This document shows, one piece after another, positions 17,425-25,376 of a stretch of 64,000 nucleotides of DNA; within the stretch, counting starts at the first letter, position 1, and each line of letters starts with the position of its first letter. Source of the stretch: UBA7359 sp963976795 (lineage in GTDB: Bacteria; Pseudomonadota; Gammaproteobacteria; Eutrophobiales; Eutrophobiaceae); the NCBI GenBank assembly GCA_963976795.1, contig CAXBLT010000003.1:124001-188000 (forward strand), read 5' to 3'. Both the position numbers and the translations under genes were made by a program. The notes below the pieces were generated by a model. It searched no databases. It saw only the letters and a list, made by a program, of their open reading frames with translations, and was not told where the DNA came from.

Positions 17425-20166
17425 TTAATGTGCCTCATCCCAGTTATGTCCATAGCCAATATCGACTTCTAACGGAACGCTTAGTAGTTCGTTCTTTGAC
17501 ATGCGAGTATTAATTTCTTCAATAAAGGGCTCTAGCTCTTTGTTTGCTACTTCAAATATCAATTCATCATGAACTTGCATGATCATTATGGCATCTATAC
17601 TCGATCGTTGTAGCCATTCGTCTATGTTAATCATGGCGAGTTTTATGATGTCGGCTGCCGTGCCCTGCATCGGTGCATTAATCGCGGTTCTTTCAGCGTA
17701 TTGTCGTCGTGCCGCATTGCGTGCATTAATCTCGGGTAAATACAGGCGACGCTGGTACACAGTTTCAACAAAACCGTCCTCTTTGGCTTTTTCCCGCGTG
17801 TTATCCATAAAAGTCTTAACCCCGGGGTAGCGGCTGAAATAGAGCTCAACATATTGCTGGGCCTCAGTTCGGCTAACACCAAGTTGTTTGGCGAGTCCAA
17901 AGGCAGACATGCCGTAGATCAAACCAAAGTTAATCGCTTTCGCCGCGCGACGCTGATCATTATCGACATCATCGATAGCAACAGAGAATACTTCCGCTGC
18001 GGTGGTTTTATGAATGTCCTGTCCTCTAGCAAAAGCCTCGAGCAGACCCTTGTCACCAGAAAGGTGAGCCATGATGCGTAATTCGATTTGAGAATAGTCG
18101 GCGGCAACCATGGTGTAGCCAGGTGGCGCGATAAACGCCTGTCTAATCTTTCTGCCTTCTGGTGTACGAATAGGGATGTTTTGTAGATTTGGATTAGACG
18201 AAGAGAGCCTGCCGGTCGCTGCTACGGCTTGATGATATGAGGTGTGAACGCGTCCGGTTTTAGGGTTTACCATCTGTGGTAATTTATCTGTATAGGTTGA
18301 ACAGAGTTTACTTAAACTCCGATAGTCCAGAATTAAACGCGGTAACTTATAGTCTTCGGCCAACTCTTGTAATACTGATTCTGCTGTAGAAGGCTGTCCT
18401 TTGGGTGTTTTTGCCAGTATCGGTAGCTCCATCTTTTCATACAGTATCGTTTGTATTTGTTTTGGTGAGCTGATATTAAAAGTTTCTCCGGCCAGATTAT
18501 GTGCCTCGATCTCGATCTCTTGCATGCGTCCTGTTAAGTCGTGCGCCTGCTGCATCAGCATGTCAGAATCGATGACCACGCCATTGCGTTCGATTCTCGC
18601 CAGTACCGTTAATAGTGGTATCTCAATATTGTTATAGACGCGCTTAAGTTCTGCGTGTTGTTCGAGATCAGAACTTAAAACACGATGCAGTTTTAAAACG
18701 ATATCGGCATCTTCGGCAGCATATGGAGCAGCAACTTCGATACTGATCTGATTAAAGGGGATCTGTTTAGCGCCTTTGCCAGCAACATCTTCATAATGGG
18801 TGGTTTCAATGTTCAAGTAACGTAATGCTAGACTATCCATGTCGTGACGACTGGCAGTGCTGTTTACGACATACGAAGCCAGCATGGTGTCGTGTTCTAT
18901 GCCACGTAATGTGATGTCATAGTTAGCGAAGACTTCCAGATCATATTTCAGGTTTTGGCCTATCTTTTTTATGTCTTCGTTTTCAAGTATTGGTTTAAGC
19001 CTTTCTAGAGCACTGGTTAGCGATAGTTGTTCAGGTGCGCCGGCATAATCGTGTTGCAGAGGAACGTAAGCCGCATGATTTTCAGTGATTGCAAAAGAGA
19101 CACCTACAATTTCGGCTTGCATGTAGTCCAGACTGGTTGTCTCAGTATCGATAGATATCAGTGACGCCGACTCGAGTCTTGATATCCACTGATCCAATTG
19201 CTCTGTTGAGAATATGGTTTCGTATACTGGCTCAGTGCTATTTGTCTCAGTGGTGGTGGTTGCCGTTTTAGTGGGCCCAAGTGCTTTCTTCCCAGATGGC
19301 TCTGGTCTCCCATCATTTTCTTCAAGTTGAGAAAGCAAAGTTCGAAAATTCCAACGTTGATACATCTCTTTTAAGGCCGAGTTATCTGGCGCGGTAATAA
19401 CTAGCTCTTCCGGGGTGAAATCCAGTTCAACATCATACTTAAGTGTTACTAATTCTCGACTTAAGGGTAGTTGCGGCATAAATTCCCTCAGGTTTTCACC
19501 AACCTTGCCTTTTATTTCGCCGGCACGAGAGATTATCTCGTCTAACGAACCATATTGTTTTAGCCACTTTACAGCAGTTTTGGGCCCTACTTTAGGCACC
19601 CCTGGGACATTGTCAGCGGTATCGCCCATTAACGACAGGTAATCAATAATTAATTCTGGTGGAATGCCAAATTTTTCTTCAACTCCCGCGGGATCTAGAT
19701 AGGAGTTGCTCATTGTATTGATCAAGTGGATCCGATCATTGACCATTTGTGCCAGATCTTTGTCGCCGGTAGAAACAACAGTCTTGATACCCTTGCTTGC
19801 GGCCTGTCTAGATAAGGTCGCGATAACGTCATCGGCTTCAACGCCATCGATCATCAAGAGTGGCACGCCCATAGCGCGGATCAGATCATGTAAAGGTTGA
19901 ATCTGACAAACGAGGTCGTCCGGCATAGGCGGCCTATTTGCCTTATAGTCTGCGTATAGATCATTGCGAAATGTCTTGCCTTTGGCGTCGAAAATGATGG
20001 CAAAGTAATCGGGTCCGCCTTCTGTTAGATGCTTCTGCATCATGTTGATGACACCATAGATGGCGTTAGTAGGTTCACCCTGCGCATTGGTTAGATCTCG
20101 TATCGCGTGGTAGGCGCGAAATAGATAATAGGAACCGTCGATCAGGACCATGGTATGTTCAGACAT
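17425..20166 (-). CDS. polA: DNA polymerase I
   Basis: PolA performs Okazaki-fragment maturation and repair synthesis. The 913-residue protein has all three domains. The 5' nuclease is at about residues 1-290 (LIDGSYYLFRAYHAI, VSTGDKDLAQMV). The 3'-5' exonuclease is at about 320-510, with its catalytic residues intact (SIDTETTSLDYM). The polymerase covers the C-terminal 400 residues (VAADYSQIELRIMAHLSGD, RRAAKAINFGLIYGMSAFGL, MQVHDELIFEV). It is divergent from the DUF2782-thrB pair, an arrangement common in Gammaproteobacteria. Confidence 0.98.
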   Translation of the reverse strand: MSEHTMVLIDGSYYLFRAYHAIRDLTNAQGEPTNAIYGVINMMQKHLTEGGPDYFAIIFDAKGKTFRNDLYADYKANRPPMPDDLVCQIQPLHDLIRAMGVPLLMIDGVEADDVIATLSRQAASKGIKTVVSTGDKDLAQMVNDRIHLINTMSNSYLDPAGVEEKFGIPPELIIDYLSLMGDTADNVPGVPKVGPKTAVKWLKQYGSLDEIISRAGEIKGKVGENLREFMPQLPLSRELVTLKYDVELDFTPEELVITAPDNSALKEMYQRWNFRTLLSQLEENDGRPEPSGKKALGPTKTATTTTETNSTEPVYETIFSTEQLDQWISRLESASLISIDTETTSLDYMQAEIVGVSFAITENHAAYVPLQHDYAGAPEQLSLTSALERLKPILENEDIKKIGQNLKYDLEVFANYDITLRGIEHDTMLASYVVNSTASRHDMDSLALRYLNIETTHYEDVAGKGAKQIPFNQISIEVAAPYAAEDADIVLKLHRVLSSDLEQHAELKRVYNNIEIPLLTVLARIERNGVVIDSDMLMQQAHDLTGRMQEIEIEAHNLAGETFNISSPKQIQTILYEKMELPILAKTPKGQPSTAESVLQELAEDYKLPRLILDYRSLSKLCSTYTDKLPQMVNPKTGRVHTSYHQAVAATGRLSSSNPNLQNIPIRTPEGRKIRQAFIAPPGYTMVAADYSQIELRIMAHLSGDKGLLEAFARGQDIHKTTAAEVFSVAIDDVDNDQRRAAKAINFGLIYGMSAFGLAKQLGVSRTEAQQYVELYFSRYPGVKTFMDNTREKAKEDGFVETVYQRRLYLPEINARNAARRQYAERTAINAPMQGTAADIIKLAMINIDEWLQRSSIDAIMIMQVHDELIFEVANKELEPFIEEINTRMSKNELLSVPLEVDIGYGHNWDEAH

Positions 20167-20280
20167 AGGATATCAATTACTTAGCGTGATTAAGTTTTCA
20201 AGAGACTAAATTATGACAGCTTCAAGGAAAAATCTCAGGCTTTTGCCGGTGCTGATGTTTAAAATTCACTATGAATATTG

Positions 20281-20301
20281 ATCTGCTTCATCTAAGCAGA
20301 T
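20281..20301. promoter_or_regulatory. Perfect 8-bp hairpin ATCTGCTT-N5-AAGCAGAT upstream of the DUF2782 gene
   Basis: An inverted repeat with a 5-nt loop lies 46 bp before the DUF2782 start and 115 bp from the polA start. No T-run follows on +, so intrinsic termination is unlikely. It could be an operator or a 5'-UTR stem. The function is not evident. Confidence 0.4.
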
Positions 20302-20346
20302 TGAGGTGGTAAAGTAGGTTTCCAATACCTGTAAAGGAAAGGCAGA

Positions 20347-20688
20347 ATGAAAAAGTTTTTGATCTTATTAGCACTTTTTATAGCTTCAACGGCTGTAATG
20401 GCAGGCAACTCGAATCCGGACGGTCTGGAAGCAGTGCCCGAGCCACCGGTGCTCCCGGATCCACTTGAAACGGGTGAAAACATTGAGCCTGAGGTGACCA
20501 TCATCCGTAAAAAGGATTCCGTGATTGAGGAATATCGGGTTAACGGTCAACTTTATATGGTCAAGGTGATTCCTTCGATTGGTCCTGCCTACTATATGAA
20601 AGATCTTGATGGCAATGGCCAAATGGATCCAACAAGGTATGAGCTAAAAGATCCGTCGGTTCCAGAGTGGGTCTTATTTACCTGGTAG
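20347..20688 (+). CDS. DUF2782 family exported protein
   Basis: A 113-residue protein with a clear signal peptide (KKFLILLALFIASTAVMA) and a Pro/Glu-rich linker. Its small domain contains VTIIRKKDSVIEEYRVNGQLYMVKVIP and ends GPAYYMKDLDGNGQMD. This is DUF2782, of unknown function, recurrently found between polA and thrB in Gammaproteobacteria, as here. It is probably periplasmic. The Asp-rich D-x-D-G-N-G segment superficially resembles a calcium loop, which is speculative. Confidence 0.88.
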   Translation: MKKFLILLALFIASTAVMAGNSNPDGLEAVPEPPVLPDPLETGENIEPEVTIIRKKDSVIEEYRVNGQLYMVKVIPSIGPAYYMKDLDGNGQMDPTRYELKDPSVPEWVLFTW

Positions 20689-20786
20689 ATCGATCTTGCA
20701 TTAACCGAGACATAATAAATCACAGTTCGTTAATTTCCGTTTGTTTTTGAAATAAACTGATAACGCCTAATAAATAAAAAAGCACT

Positions 20787-21737
20787 ATGTCGGTTTATAC
20801 AAATGTTCTGCCGCATGAACTTGATGAGTTCCTTGAAAATTATTCGCTAGGACAACTGCAACAATTTGCGGGCATCAGCGACGGCATAGAAAATACCAAC
20901 TACTTTGTTACCACTAGCAAAGGTCAGTATGTACTAACTCTTTTTGAAGAGCTTTCTCTGCAAGAACTACCCTTTTTTCTTGAGCTAATGGCGTTTCTTG
21001 CGGAAGCAAACATTCCTACCGCGCACCCTGTTAAAGATAAGGAAGGAAGCTACCTCCGGGTTTTGAACGGTAAGCCGGCCGCTCTAGTGAAACGATTGAA
21101 TGGCGCCAGTATCGACATTCCCAATGAAAAACAGTGTCGGGCGATAGGCGTGCAGATGGCGCGCATGCATGTGGCTAGTCAAGAATTTAATCTTGAGCGA
21201 CAAGCGACACGTGGGATTGAGTGGCAAATGCAAACGGCTAGGCGCGTGATGCCAAAATTAGACCAAGAAGAGCAGGCTTTACTGCAACAAGAGCTCTCCT
21301 ATCACAATGGGCTCGATCTGAATATCTTGCCTGTATCGGTTATACACGCAGATCTGTTTCGAGATAATGCTCTTTTTATTGGAGATGAACTTACCGGCGT
21401 GATCGATTTTTATTACGCTTATAACGGTTTGCCTATCTATGATCTAGCGGTGACTATTAATGACTGGTGCATGACCGGAGACGCAGAACGCAACAAACAT
21501 AATTCCGCAGCATTGTTACAATCATATCAAACCGTTCGACCTATAGAGCAGTCGGAGCGTGATGCATGGCAAGCCGTATTACGCGGAGCAGCATTGCGTT
21601 TCTGGTTGTCACGGCTACAGGACAAACATTTTCCACGCGATGGTGAGATGACACATATTAAAGATCCAGGTGTGTTTAAGCAGATTGTCGAACATCGTGT
21701 CCATCATCCCGATGAGTTGATGGGGATGTGGGAATAG
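20787..21737 (+). CDS. thrB: Homoserine kinase, APH-fold type
   Basis: This 316-residue homoserine kinase of the aminoglycoside-phosphotransferase fold makes O-phosphohomoserine for threonine synthesis. It differs from the GHMP-type ThrB of E. coli. Signatures are GISDGIENTNYFVTT (nucleotide loop), the catalytic VIHADLFRDNALF, and the metal-binding GVIDFYYAYNG. Location after polA/DUF2782 matches pseudomonads and relatives. Confidence 0.93.
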   Translation: MSVYTNVLPHELDEFLENYSLGQLQQFAGISDGIENTNYFVTTSKGQYVLTLFEELSLQELPFFLELMAFLAEANIPTAHPVKDKEGSYLRVLNGKPAALVKRLNGASIDIPNEKQCRAIGVQMARMHVASQEFNLERQATRGIEWQMQTARRVMPKLDQEEQALLQQELSYHNGLDLNILPVSVIHADLFRDNALFIGDELTGVIDFYYAYNGLPIYDLAVTINDWCMTGDAERNKHNSAALLQSYQTVRPIEQSERDAWQAVLRGAALRFWLSRLQDKHFPRDGEMTHIKDPGVFKQIVEHRVHHPDELMGMWE

Positions 21738-21960
21738 TTTTTCGCAGTATAAAAAGTTTTGTGAATGAACGTCTGGGGTAGAACAGGTGAAATACCCGGC
21801 TTGTTATCAGGGAATAATGCTACAGAATGAGAAGAGACGTTTATAATAGATCATAGTTGTTATCTTAAATAGATATTGGCTATTAAAATAGATCTAGAAG
21901 GACACAACTTTGATAGTGTTGGTATGAGCACGGATGTCTGATTAAAGCATTGGCTAGAAA

Positions 21961-23133
21961 TCACACCAATAGATGTGAGCCAACATCATCAAGAGAACGA
22001 CAACCTGTTTGGCCAAGCACACGATCAATTTCATTAGTAAGAATGGAAAGCGCATGGTTCACGCCCGCTTCTCCACCTGCAGCTAAGCCAAATAACGTTG
22101 CTCTTCCAATCATAACTGCATCGGCTCCCATTGCGATTGCTTTTATGATATCGGTGCCGCGATAAAAGCCACTATCGATCAACACTGTTATCTGGTCTCC
22201 AACAGCCTGCGCAATATCAGGCAAGACTTCAATCGTCGACACGGAGCTGTCGAGTTGTCTGCCGCCGTGGTTGGAGATGACTATGCCATCACAGCCTAAT
22301 TCAGCGGCGCGTTTTGCATCGGCAACATTTAAGACGCCTTTTAAAATTAACTTGCGTGGCCATACCTCTCGTAGCCATTCAACATCTTCCCAAGAGATTT
22401 TTGCATCAAATAATTTGGGTACAAATGCGACGCCACCTTGGGCCGTTCGTCCTTCAGGAGGCATGAAATCAACGATATTTTCAAATCGCGGAACGCCATG
22501 CGGTATAAGCACATCAAATAACCACCTTGGATGACATGCAACATCAATCATATTTCGTAAATTGAGTTTTGCAGGTGCTCGATAATTACGCCGATCCCAT
22601 TCACGATACCCGAAAACATTAGCGTCAGAAGTGAAGACTAACGCTTCGTAACCTGCTTTATCTGCGCGCGAGATAATATTACGAGTCAGTTCGCGATCAC
22701 TCATCACATAGAGCTGCATCCATAAACGACCGCCAGCTTCTGTTGCAACGTCTTCAAGGCGTGTATTTGACAAGGTGCTCAGGTTAAATGGGATGCCCAG
22801 TTTTTTAGCAGCTCGGGCCAGCGCAATATCACCTCGGTGAGATAGCATCCCATTGAGTCCTGTGGGGGCTATCAATAGAGGCGCGTTTATTTCTTGTCCA
22901 AATAGATTGGCACGTTGGTGTCGAGAACTAGTATCGACCAAAGTATTTGGGGCGAATCTGACAGAATCTAACGCCTCGTTATTCCATTGCAGTGTTCTTT
23001 CGGACTCAGAGCCGCCTTCTACATACTCCAAAGCAAAATTTGGTACGCGGCGACGGGCGACATGGTGTAATTCTTCTATAGAGAGAGCTCGACGAAAGTC
23101 TTTTCCCGAGTAGTGTTTACGACTTATTGTCAT
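21961..23133 (-). CDS. FMN-dependent alpha-hydroxy-acid oxidoreductase (L-lactate/mandelate dehydrogenase type)
   Basis: This 390-residue TIM-barrel flavoprotein oxidises 2-hydroxy acids to 2-oxo acids. It has the N-terminal DFRRALSIEELHHVARRRVPNFALEYVEGG and APTGLNGMLSHRGD segments. The catalytic His is in ISNHGGRQLD, with FMN-phosphate contacts in VLIDSGFYRGTDIIKAIAMGADAVMIGR. The length and lack of a signal fit the membrane-associated lactate or (S)-mandelate dehydrogenase group rather than glycolate oxidase. The substrate cannot be fixed. It is transcribed alone, convergent with thrB. Confidence 0.88.
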   Translation of the reverse strand: MTISRKHYSGKDFRRALSIEELHHVARRRVPNFALEYVEGGSESERTLQWNNEALDSVRFAPNTLVDTSSRHQRANLFGQEINAPLLIAPTGLNGMLSHRGDIALARAAKKLGIPFNLSTLSNTRLEDVATEAGGRLWMQLYVMSDRELTRNIISRADKAGYEALVFTSDANVFGYREWDRRNYRAPAKLNLRNMIDVACHPRWLFDVLIPHGVPRFENIVDFMPPEGRTAQGGVAFVPKLFDAKISWEDVEWLREVWPRKLILKGVLNVADAKRAAELGCDGIVISNHGGRQLDSSVSTIEVLPDIAQAVGDQITVLIDSGFYRGTDIIKAIAMGADAVMIGRATLFGLAAGGEAGVNHALSILTNEIDRVLGQTGCRSLDDVGSHLLV

Positions 23134-23169
23134 TTTGTTTCGTATAGTCTTTCATTAATGGCGGCCAGA

Positions 23170-23454
23170 TTAAGCCATCTTTATTCGAACAACGTTCATC
23201 ACTTCCATGTCAAAACCGGCAACTTTTTCCACACCAATATAATATGTTAAGTTTACCCGTGCCCCTTTGAGATTTCGGTATCCTTTTTTGCGTTTGAATC
23301 TAAACGGCACATCGTAACCCTCCAGTGTGATTGTATTGATAATCCAGTCAGTGTTTTTTTCTTCTCTTTGTACGTGTGAACTGACCTTCATCATCTCTGA
23401 GTGAATTAATTCACGATTCTTTTCGAGCAATTTATTAATGGATGATTTCATCAT
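23170..23454 (-). CDS. Conserved hypothetical small protein
   Basis: A 94-residue basic protein with a helical N-terminus (SSINKLLEKNRELIHSEMM), then a compact beta-rich C-terminal half (YDVPFRFKRKKGYRNLKG ... VNLTYYIGVEKVAGFDMEVMNVVRIKMA). It has no signal peptide, membrane span or recognisable motif. Two consecutive Met codons occur at the start. It lies 36 bp upstream of the flavin oxidase gene and is divergent from rdgC. Coding potential looks real; function is unknown. Confidence 0.7.
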   Translation of the reverse strand: MMKSSINKLLEKNRELIHSEMMKVSSHVQREEKNTDWIINTITLEGYDVPFRFKRKKGYRNLKGARVNLTYYIGVEKVAGFDMEVMNVVRIKMA

Positions 23455-23587
23455 ATGGATTAATTATTAAATATTGGGCAATTATCACACTCTAGTGGTA
23501 GCAACGAAAGACCTGTTAATTATCCTTGCTTGTCTTGGGACAGGTGCGAGATAATTCGTCTTTTTTTCGACTAAAGACAAGAATAAT

Positions 23588-24493
23588 ATGTGGTTCAAAA
23601 ACCTTCGAATTTACCGTTTTACCAAAGAGATTGATTTAACGCCTGATACGCTCGAGATTGCATTACATCAACAGGATTTTACCCCATGTACGAATATGGA
23701 CTTTTCTCGCTATGGCTGGGTGCCGCCATTAGGCAAGGATAGTGAACAATATACGCATAGTTGCGGTGGTTACACTATGATCTGCGCGCGCAAACAGGAA
23801 AAAATTCTACCGCCAGCCGCAATCAATGAAATGGTCGAAGAGAAGGTGATTGATTTCGAAGCGGCACAGGCGCGCAGTGTTTATCGAAAAGAAAAACGCA
23901 CGATTAAGGAAGATGTCATACATACACTGTTACCACGGGCATTAACGCGTTCGTATCTCGTCTATGCTTATTTTGATCCAAAAAACAAATTGCTGATCAT
24001 TGATTCTGCCAGCGCAAATAAAGCAGAAGAGTTCATGGATCACCTGCGTGCAACCTTGGGCAGCTTACCGGTTGTGCCATTAAAATGTCATGGCGATGCA
24101 GCGAATATCATGACACATTGGTTACAGGAGACAACGCCTGATGCGTTTGAACTCGATAATGAATGTGAGTTACAAAACCCTAGAGAGAGTAAAAATATTG
24201 TTCGCTGCAAAAATCAGGAATTGGAAAGCTCTGAGATAATGAGCCATTTAAAAGCGGGCAAAAGAGTGATCCAGCTTGCTTTGGTATGGCGAGATGCGAT
24301 TCGTTTTGTACTGGCTGATGACTTCTCAATTAAGCGTTTACGCTTCGAGGATATTATTCAGGAACAAGCCGAAGATGATACTAACGACAGGGCAACGCAG
24401 TTCGATCAAGATTTTGCCGTGATGACTTTGCAAATACACGAATTCATAAAAGAATTGCTCGAAGAATTCGGTGGTTTGGAGAAAGCTGACTAA
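23588..24493 (+). CDS. rdgC: Recombination-associated protein RdgC
   Basis: RdgC is a ring-shaped dimeric DNA-binding protein that limits RecA loading. The 301-residue protein begins MWFKNLRIYRFTKEIDL and contains RYGWVPPLGKDSEQYTHSCGGY, followed by EEKVIDFEAAQARSVYRKEKR, a strong family signature. Length matches the family. A possible promoter (TTGCTT, 18-bp spacer, GATAAT) lies at 23526-23555. It runs with maf, whose ATG is 10 bp past the rdgC stop. Confidence 0.96.
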   Translation: MWFKNLRIYRFTKEIDLTPDTLEIALHQQDFTPCTNMDFSRYGWVPPLGKDSEQYTHSCGGYTMICARKQEKILPPAAINEMVEEKVIDFEAAQARSVYRKEKRTIKEDVIHTLLPRALTRSYLVYAYFDPKNKLLIIDSASANKAEEFMDHLRATLGSLPVVPLKCHGDAANIMTHWLQETTPDAFELDNECELQNPRESKNIVRCKNQELESSEIMSHLKAGKRVIQLALVWRDAIRFVLADDFSIKRLRFEDIIQEQAEDDTNDRATQFDQDFAVMTLQIHEFIKELLEEFGGLEKAD

Positions 24494-24503
24494 GCTAACA
24501 TCC

Positions 24504-25058
24504 ATGAAGATTTATCTAGCCTCAAGGTCGCCTCGCCGGTGTGAGTTGCTGGATCAAATTGGTGTTGAATTTCAAGTTATCGATATCGATATTGATGAAA
24601 GTTGGGATGGTAAAGAAAAACCAGAAGATTATGTGCAACGAATAGCCCTGGAAAAAGCGCGTGTAGGAAATGCATTCAGTGACGAAGATTTTCCCGTTCT
24701 AGCTGCAGATACAGCCGTGGTCTTAGATAGGCATATTTTGGGAAAAGCGGAAAGCAGAGAAGACGCGGCAGCTATGCTTAAAAAACTATCTGGCAAGACG
24801 CACACTGTCCTCTCCGCAGTGAGCTTGATTCATAAACATGAAAAATGCCTATTGAATATTAATAAAGTGACTTTTAAAAAATTGTCACAAAATGAAATAG
24901 CGGGTTATTGTAAAACAGACGAGCCCATTGGAAAGGCCGGTGGTTATGCTATTCAGGGTAAGGCAGCTATCTTTATAAAGCATTTAGAAGGAAGTTATAG
25001 TGGCGTTATGGGCTTGCCGCTTTTTGAAACGCAGAAACTTTTGCATGGCGTTTCTTAA
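24504..25058 (+). CDS. maf: Maf family nucleotide pyrophosphatase
   Basis: Maf proteins hydrolyse non-canonical or pyrimidine NTPs. From the ATG at 24504 the product has 184 residues. It opens IYLASRSPRRCELLDQIGVEF and includes VLAADTAVVLDRHILGKAE, LSGKTHTVLSAV and EPIGKAGGYAIQGKAAIFIKHLEGSYSGVMGLPLFET, all Maf hallmarks. The frame extends upstream to 24471 inside rdgC, but the family alignment supports 24504. The subfamily (YhdE-like) is inferred only. Its 3' end abuts the pyrophosphatase relic on the other strand. Confidence 0.94.
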   Translation: MKIYLASRSPRRCELLDQIGVEFQVIDIDIDESWDGKEKPEDYVQRIALEKARVGNAFSDEDFPVLAADTAVVLDRHILGKAESREDAAAMLKKLSGKTHTVLSAVSLIHKHEKCLLNINKVTFKKLSQNEIAGYCKTDEPIGKAGGYAIQGKAAIFIKHLEGSYSGVMGLPLFETQKLLHGVS

Positions 25059-25059
25059 A

Positions 25060-25319
25060 AGGGATCGTGTCGCCTAGAAATAAACCGATAATCACCATCG
25101 GATCGGATAAAGAAAGTCTTGTCGCTTTACCTGACATATCCAGTCCATGCGTATGGCCAGCAAAAAGAACCAATGCGCTAGTGCTGCTGGGCCGATAGCA
25201 TAGTCTTTGGCAGCAGCTTTTGTGGTGCTACCTACTGCATCAAGTGGATCAGTAATGTTACGGGATTTCTCGCCTGCCGGGTTTTGTTCCACTTCTAGTC
25301 TCGCAAAGAATTATGACAA
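25060..25319 (-). pseudogene. Degraded fragment of a K+-independent H+-translocating pyrophosphatase
   Basis: Reading the - strand from about 25319 gives a frame containing NITDPLDAVGSTTKAAAKDYAIG, clearly homologous to the central region of membrane pyrophosphatases. Near 25172 the frame is lost, apparently by deletion of one base. It resumes in another frame as LVLFAGHTHGLDMSG and then LSDPMVIIGLFLG, continuing to the edge of maf. The Lys after STT is the residue that marks K+-independent pumps; the intact neighbour has Ala there. Only about 85 codons survive of roughly 680. This is a relic of a second, different hppA. Confidence 0.85.
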
Positions 25320-25331
25320 TTCCCAAGCATT

Positions 25332-25361
25332 AAAAAAGGGAGTCAAATGACTCCCTTTTTT
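25332..25361. terminator. Bidirectional rho-independent terminator
   Basis: A gggagt ... actccc stem (extendable across the short centre) is flanked by six A residues on the left and six T residues on the right. It works as a terminator on either strand. It lies 16 bp past the hppA stop and so ends hppA transcription on the minus strand. Confidence 0.88.
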
Positions 25362-25376
25362 GAACGTTTTACTCGC

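Noticed and set aside
24471..24503. Upstream extension of maf into rdgC
   Set aside because: The Maf family begins at IYLASRSPRR; the extension comes from the rdgC 3' end in another frame.
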